From assembly GCA_001724275.1 (NCBI GenBank), contig MEDZ01000025.1, positions 1 through 64,000 of the forward strand: a DNA stretch of 64,000 nucleotides, in the 5' to 3' direction. The first letter of the stretch is position 1. The number at the start of each line of letters is the position of its first letter. The notes beneath the pieces are model-generated. The model saw only the letters and a list, made by a program, of their open reading frames with translations, did not search any database and was not told the origin of the DNA. Shown piece after piece: positions 63,214 through 64,000 of this stretch. Source of the DNA: Gemmatimonadetes bacterium SCN 70-22 (GTDB taxonomy: Bacteria; Gemmatimonadota; Gemmatimonadetes; Gemmatimonadales; Gemmatimonadaceae). Position numbers and translations under genes: made by a program.

Positions 63214-64000
63214 CGCCCCTCCCGCGCGACCTGCCAGACGAGCCAGCGGGCGATCATGTTCACCACCAGGGTCACCGCCAGGAGCACCGCGCCGCACGCC
63301 ATCAGCGCCGACGTGTGCAGCGCGCTCGTCGCTTCCGCGAATTCGTTGGCGATGACCGAGGCCAAGGTGTATCCGGGGGCGAAGAGCGACGACGAGATCT
63401 CGTGGCGGTTGCCGATGAGCATCGTGACCGCCATCGTCTCGCCTAACGCGCGCCCGAGGCCGAGGACGATCCCGCCCACGATCCCCGACCTGGCGTAGGG
63501 GACCACCGCGTCGCGGATCATCTCCCACTTGGTGGCCCCGAGCGCCAGCGCCGCCTCGCGCTGCGAACGCGGGACCGCCGACAGCACCTCGCGCGACACC
63601 GCTGAGATGTACGGGAGGATCATGATCGCGAGGATCACCGCCGCCGCCAGCATCGACGGCCCGTAGGCCGGCCCGCTGAAGAACGCGGTGTTCCCGAGCC
63701 CCAGCGTGTCGGCGAGGAAGGGCATCACCGTGCCGCGCAGGACCGGGAGGAGGACGAAGATCCCCCACAGGCCATAGACGACGCTGGGAATCGCCGCGAG
63801 CAGGTCGACCAGGAAGGCGACCGGCTGCCGCAGCCAGGCCGGGGCGAACTCGGAGAGGAAGATGGCCACGCCTAACGCGAGCGGCGTGGCGAGCACGAGG
63901 GCGAGGACCGAGGAAACGACGGTCCCGTAGATCATCGGCGCCGCCCCGAAGACGCCGCGCACCTCGTCCCAATCGCTCGAGGTGAGGAAGCCGACGCCGA
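63210..64000 (-). CDS. pstC: phosphate ABC transporter permease PstC (5' end outside the window)
   Basis: The last 263 residues of PstC. It contains FLTSSDWDEVRGVFGAAPMIYGTVVSS, the EAA loop [30 protein letters not shown] and GLGRALGETMAVTMLIGN, and ends WQVAREGR. The N-terminal part, and presumably pstS, lie beyond the right edge. Order pstC-pstA-pstB-pstB-phoU-ppx on one strand indicates a single operon. Confidence 0.95.
   Translation of the reverse strand, partial: GVGFLTSSDWDEVRGVFGAAPMIYGTVVSSVLALVLATPLALGVAIFLSEFAPAWLRQPVAFLVDLLAAIPSVVYGLWGIFVLLPVLRGTVMPFLADTLGLGNTAFFSGPAYGPSMLAAAVILAIMILPYISAVSREVLSAVPRSQREAALALGATKWEMIRDAVVPYARSGIVGGIVLGLGRALGETMAVTMLIGNRHEISSSLFAPGYTLASVIANEFAEATSALHTSALMACGAVLLAVTLVVNMIARWLVWQVAREGR

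Overview
The window is a 64 kb piece of a very GC-rich chromosome. Gene content and style suggest a member of the Gemmatimonadota: a SusC/SusD pair in a high-GC genome, a crtB-cruF-crtI carotenoid set, many overlapping genes with GTG starts, Kdo-kinase-like and GT9 envelope genes, and no recognisable phage, plasmid or IS gene. The phylum is an inference from gene content, not from a marker tree. The sequence reads as ordinary chromosome with about 57 genes and one tRNA. Only one stretch over 300 bp lacks a gene (about 40.93-42.03 kb).

Left part (0-13.8 kb): a YfcE-type phosphodiesterase; a membrane hybrid histidine kinase; a tightly overlapping minus-strand operon (M48 peptidase, purD, mutM, UvrC-like GIY-YIG nuclease); a cystathionine gamma-synthase/lyase divergent from an HD-GYP response regulator; a truncated AMP-binding-fold protein; then glmM-glmS behind a promoter with a CRP-like palindrome. 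At 13.85-16.4 kb lies an arsenic biotransformation operon, arsR-(52-aa unknown ORF)-arsN2-arsM-arsC, with no efflux pump in the window and an apparently leaderless arsR.

Middle part (16.6-41 kb): dtd-maf; an envelope/signalling operon (FHA-GAF-class III cyclase, Kdo-kinase-like protein, GT9 transferase); trpE divergent from an outer-membrane barrel gene; a PilB-type ATPase fused to a receiver domain; a NUDIX hydrolase; a hexapeptide acyltransferase and a lipoprotein; the proteostasis block tig-clpP-clpX-lon-engB with a strikingly structured tig/clpP spacer; and the carotenoid cluster crtB-cruF-crtI.

Right part (41-64 kb): a 1.1 kb non-coding stretch with five tandem 22-bp repeats and a good sigma70-like promoter driving a SusC/SusD pair; tRNA-Leu(UAG); a DegP/HtrA protease; dnaK divergent from a rhomboid protease gene. 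Behind the rhomboid gene sit two bacterial-microcompartment vertex proteins (EutN/CcmL family) and a deoC whose product starts with an apparent encapsulation helix. I regard this small metabolosome satellite locus as the most interesting content, because no hexameric or trimeric shell gene is in the window. The end is a phosphate island: DUF47-pit and ppk1 on the plus strand, and pstC-pstA-pstB-pstB-phoU-ppx on the minus strand, covering uptake, signalling and polyphosphate turnover.

Two genome-wide habits stand out. The octamer CGTTAGGC and its core CGTTAGG recur far more often than composition predicts, and nearly every TTA leucine codon I could find sits inside it. Short pyrimidine-rich tandem repeats (7-, 8- and 12-bp periods) lie directly upstream of several minus-strand start codons. 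All counts and coordinates were read by eye; no database search or computation was run.
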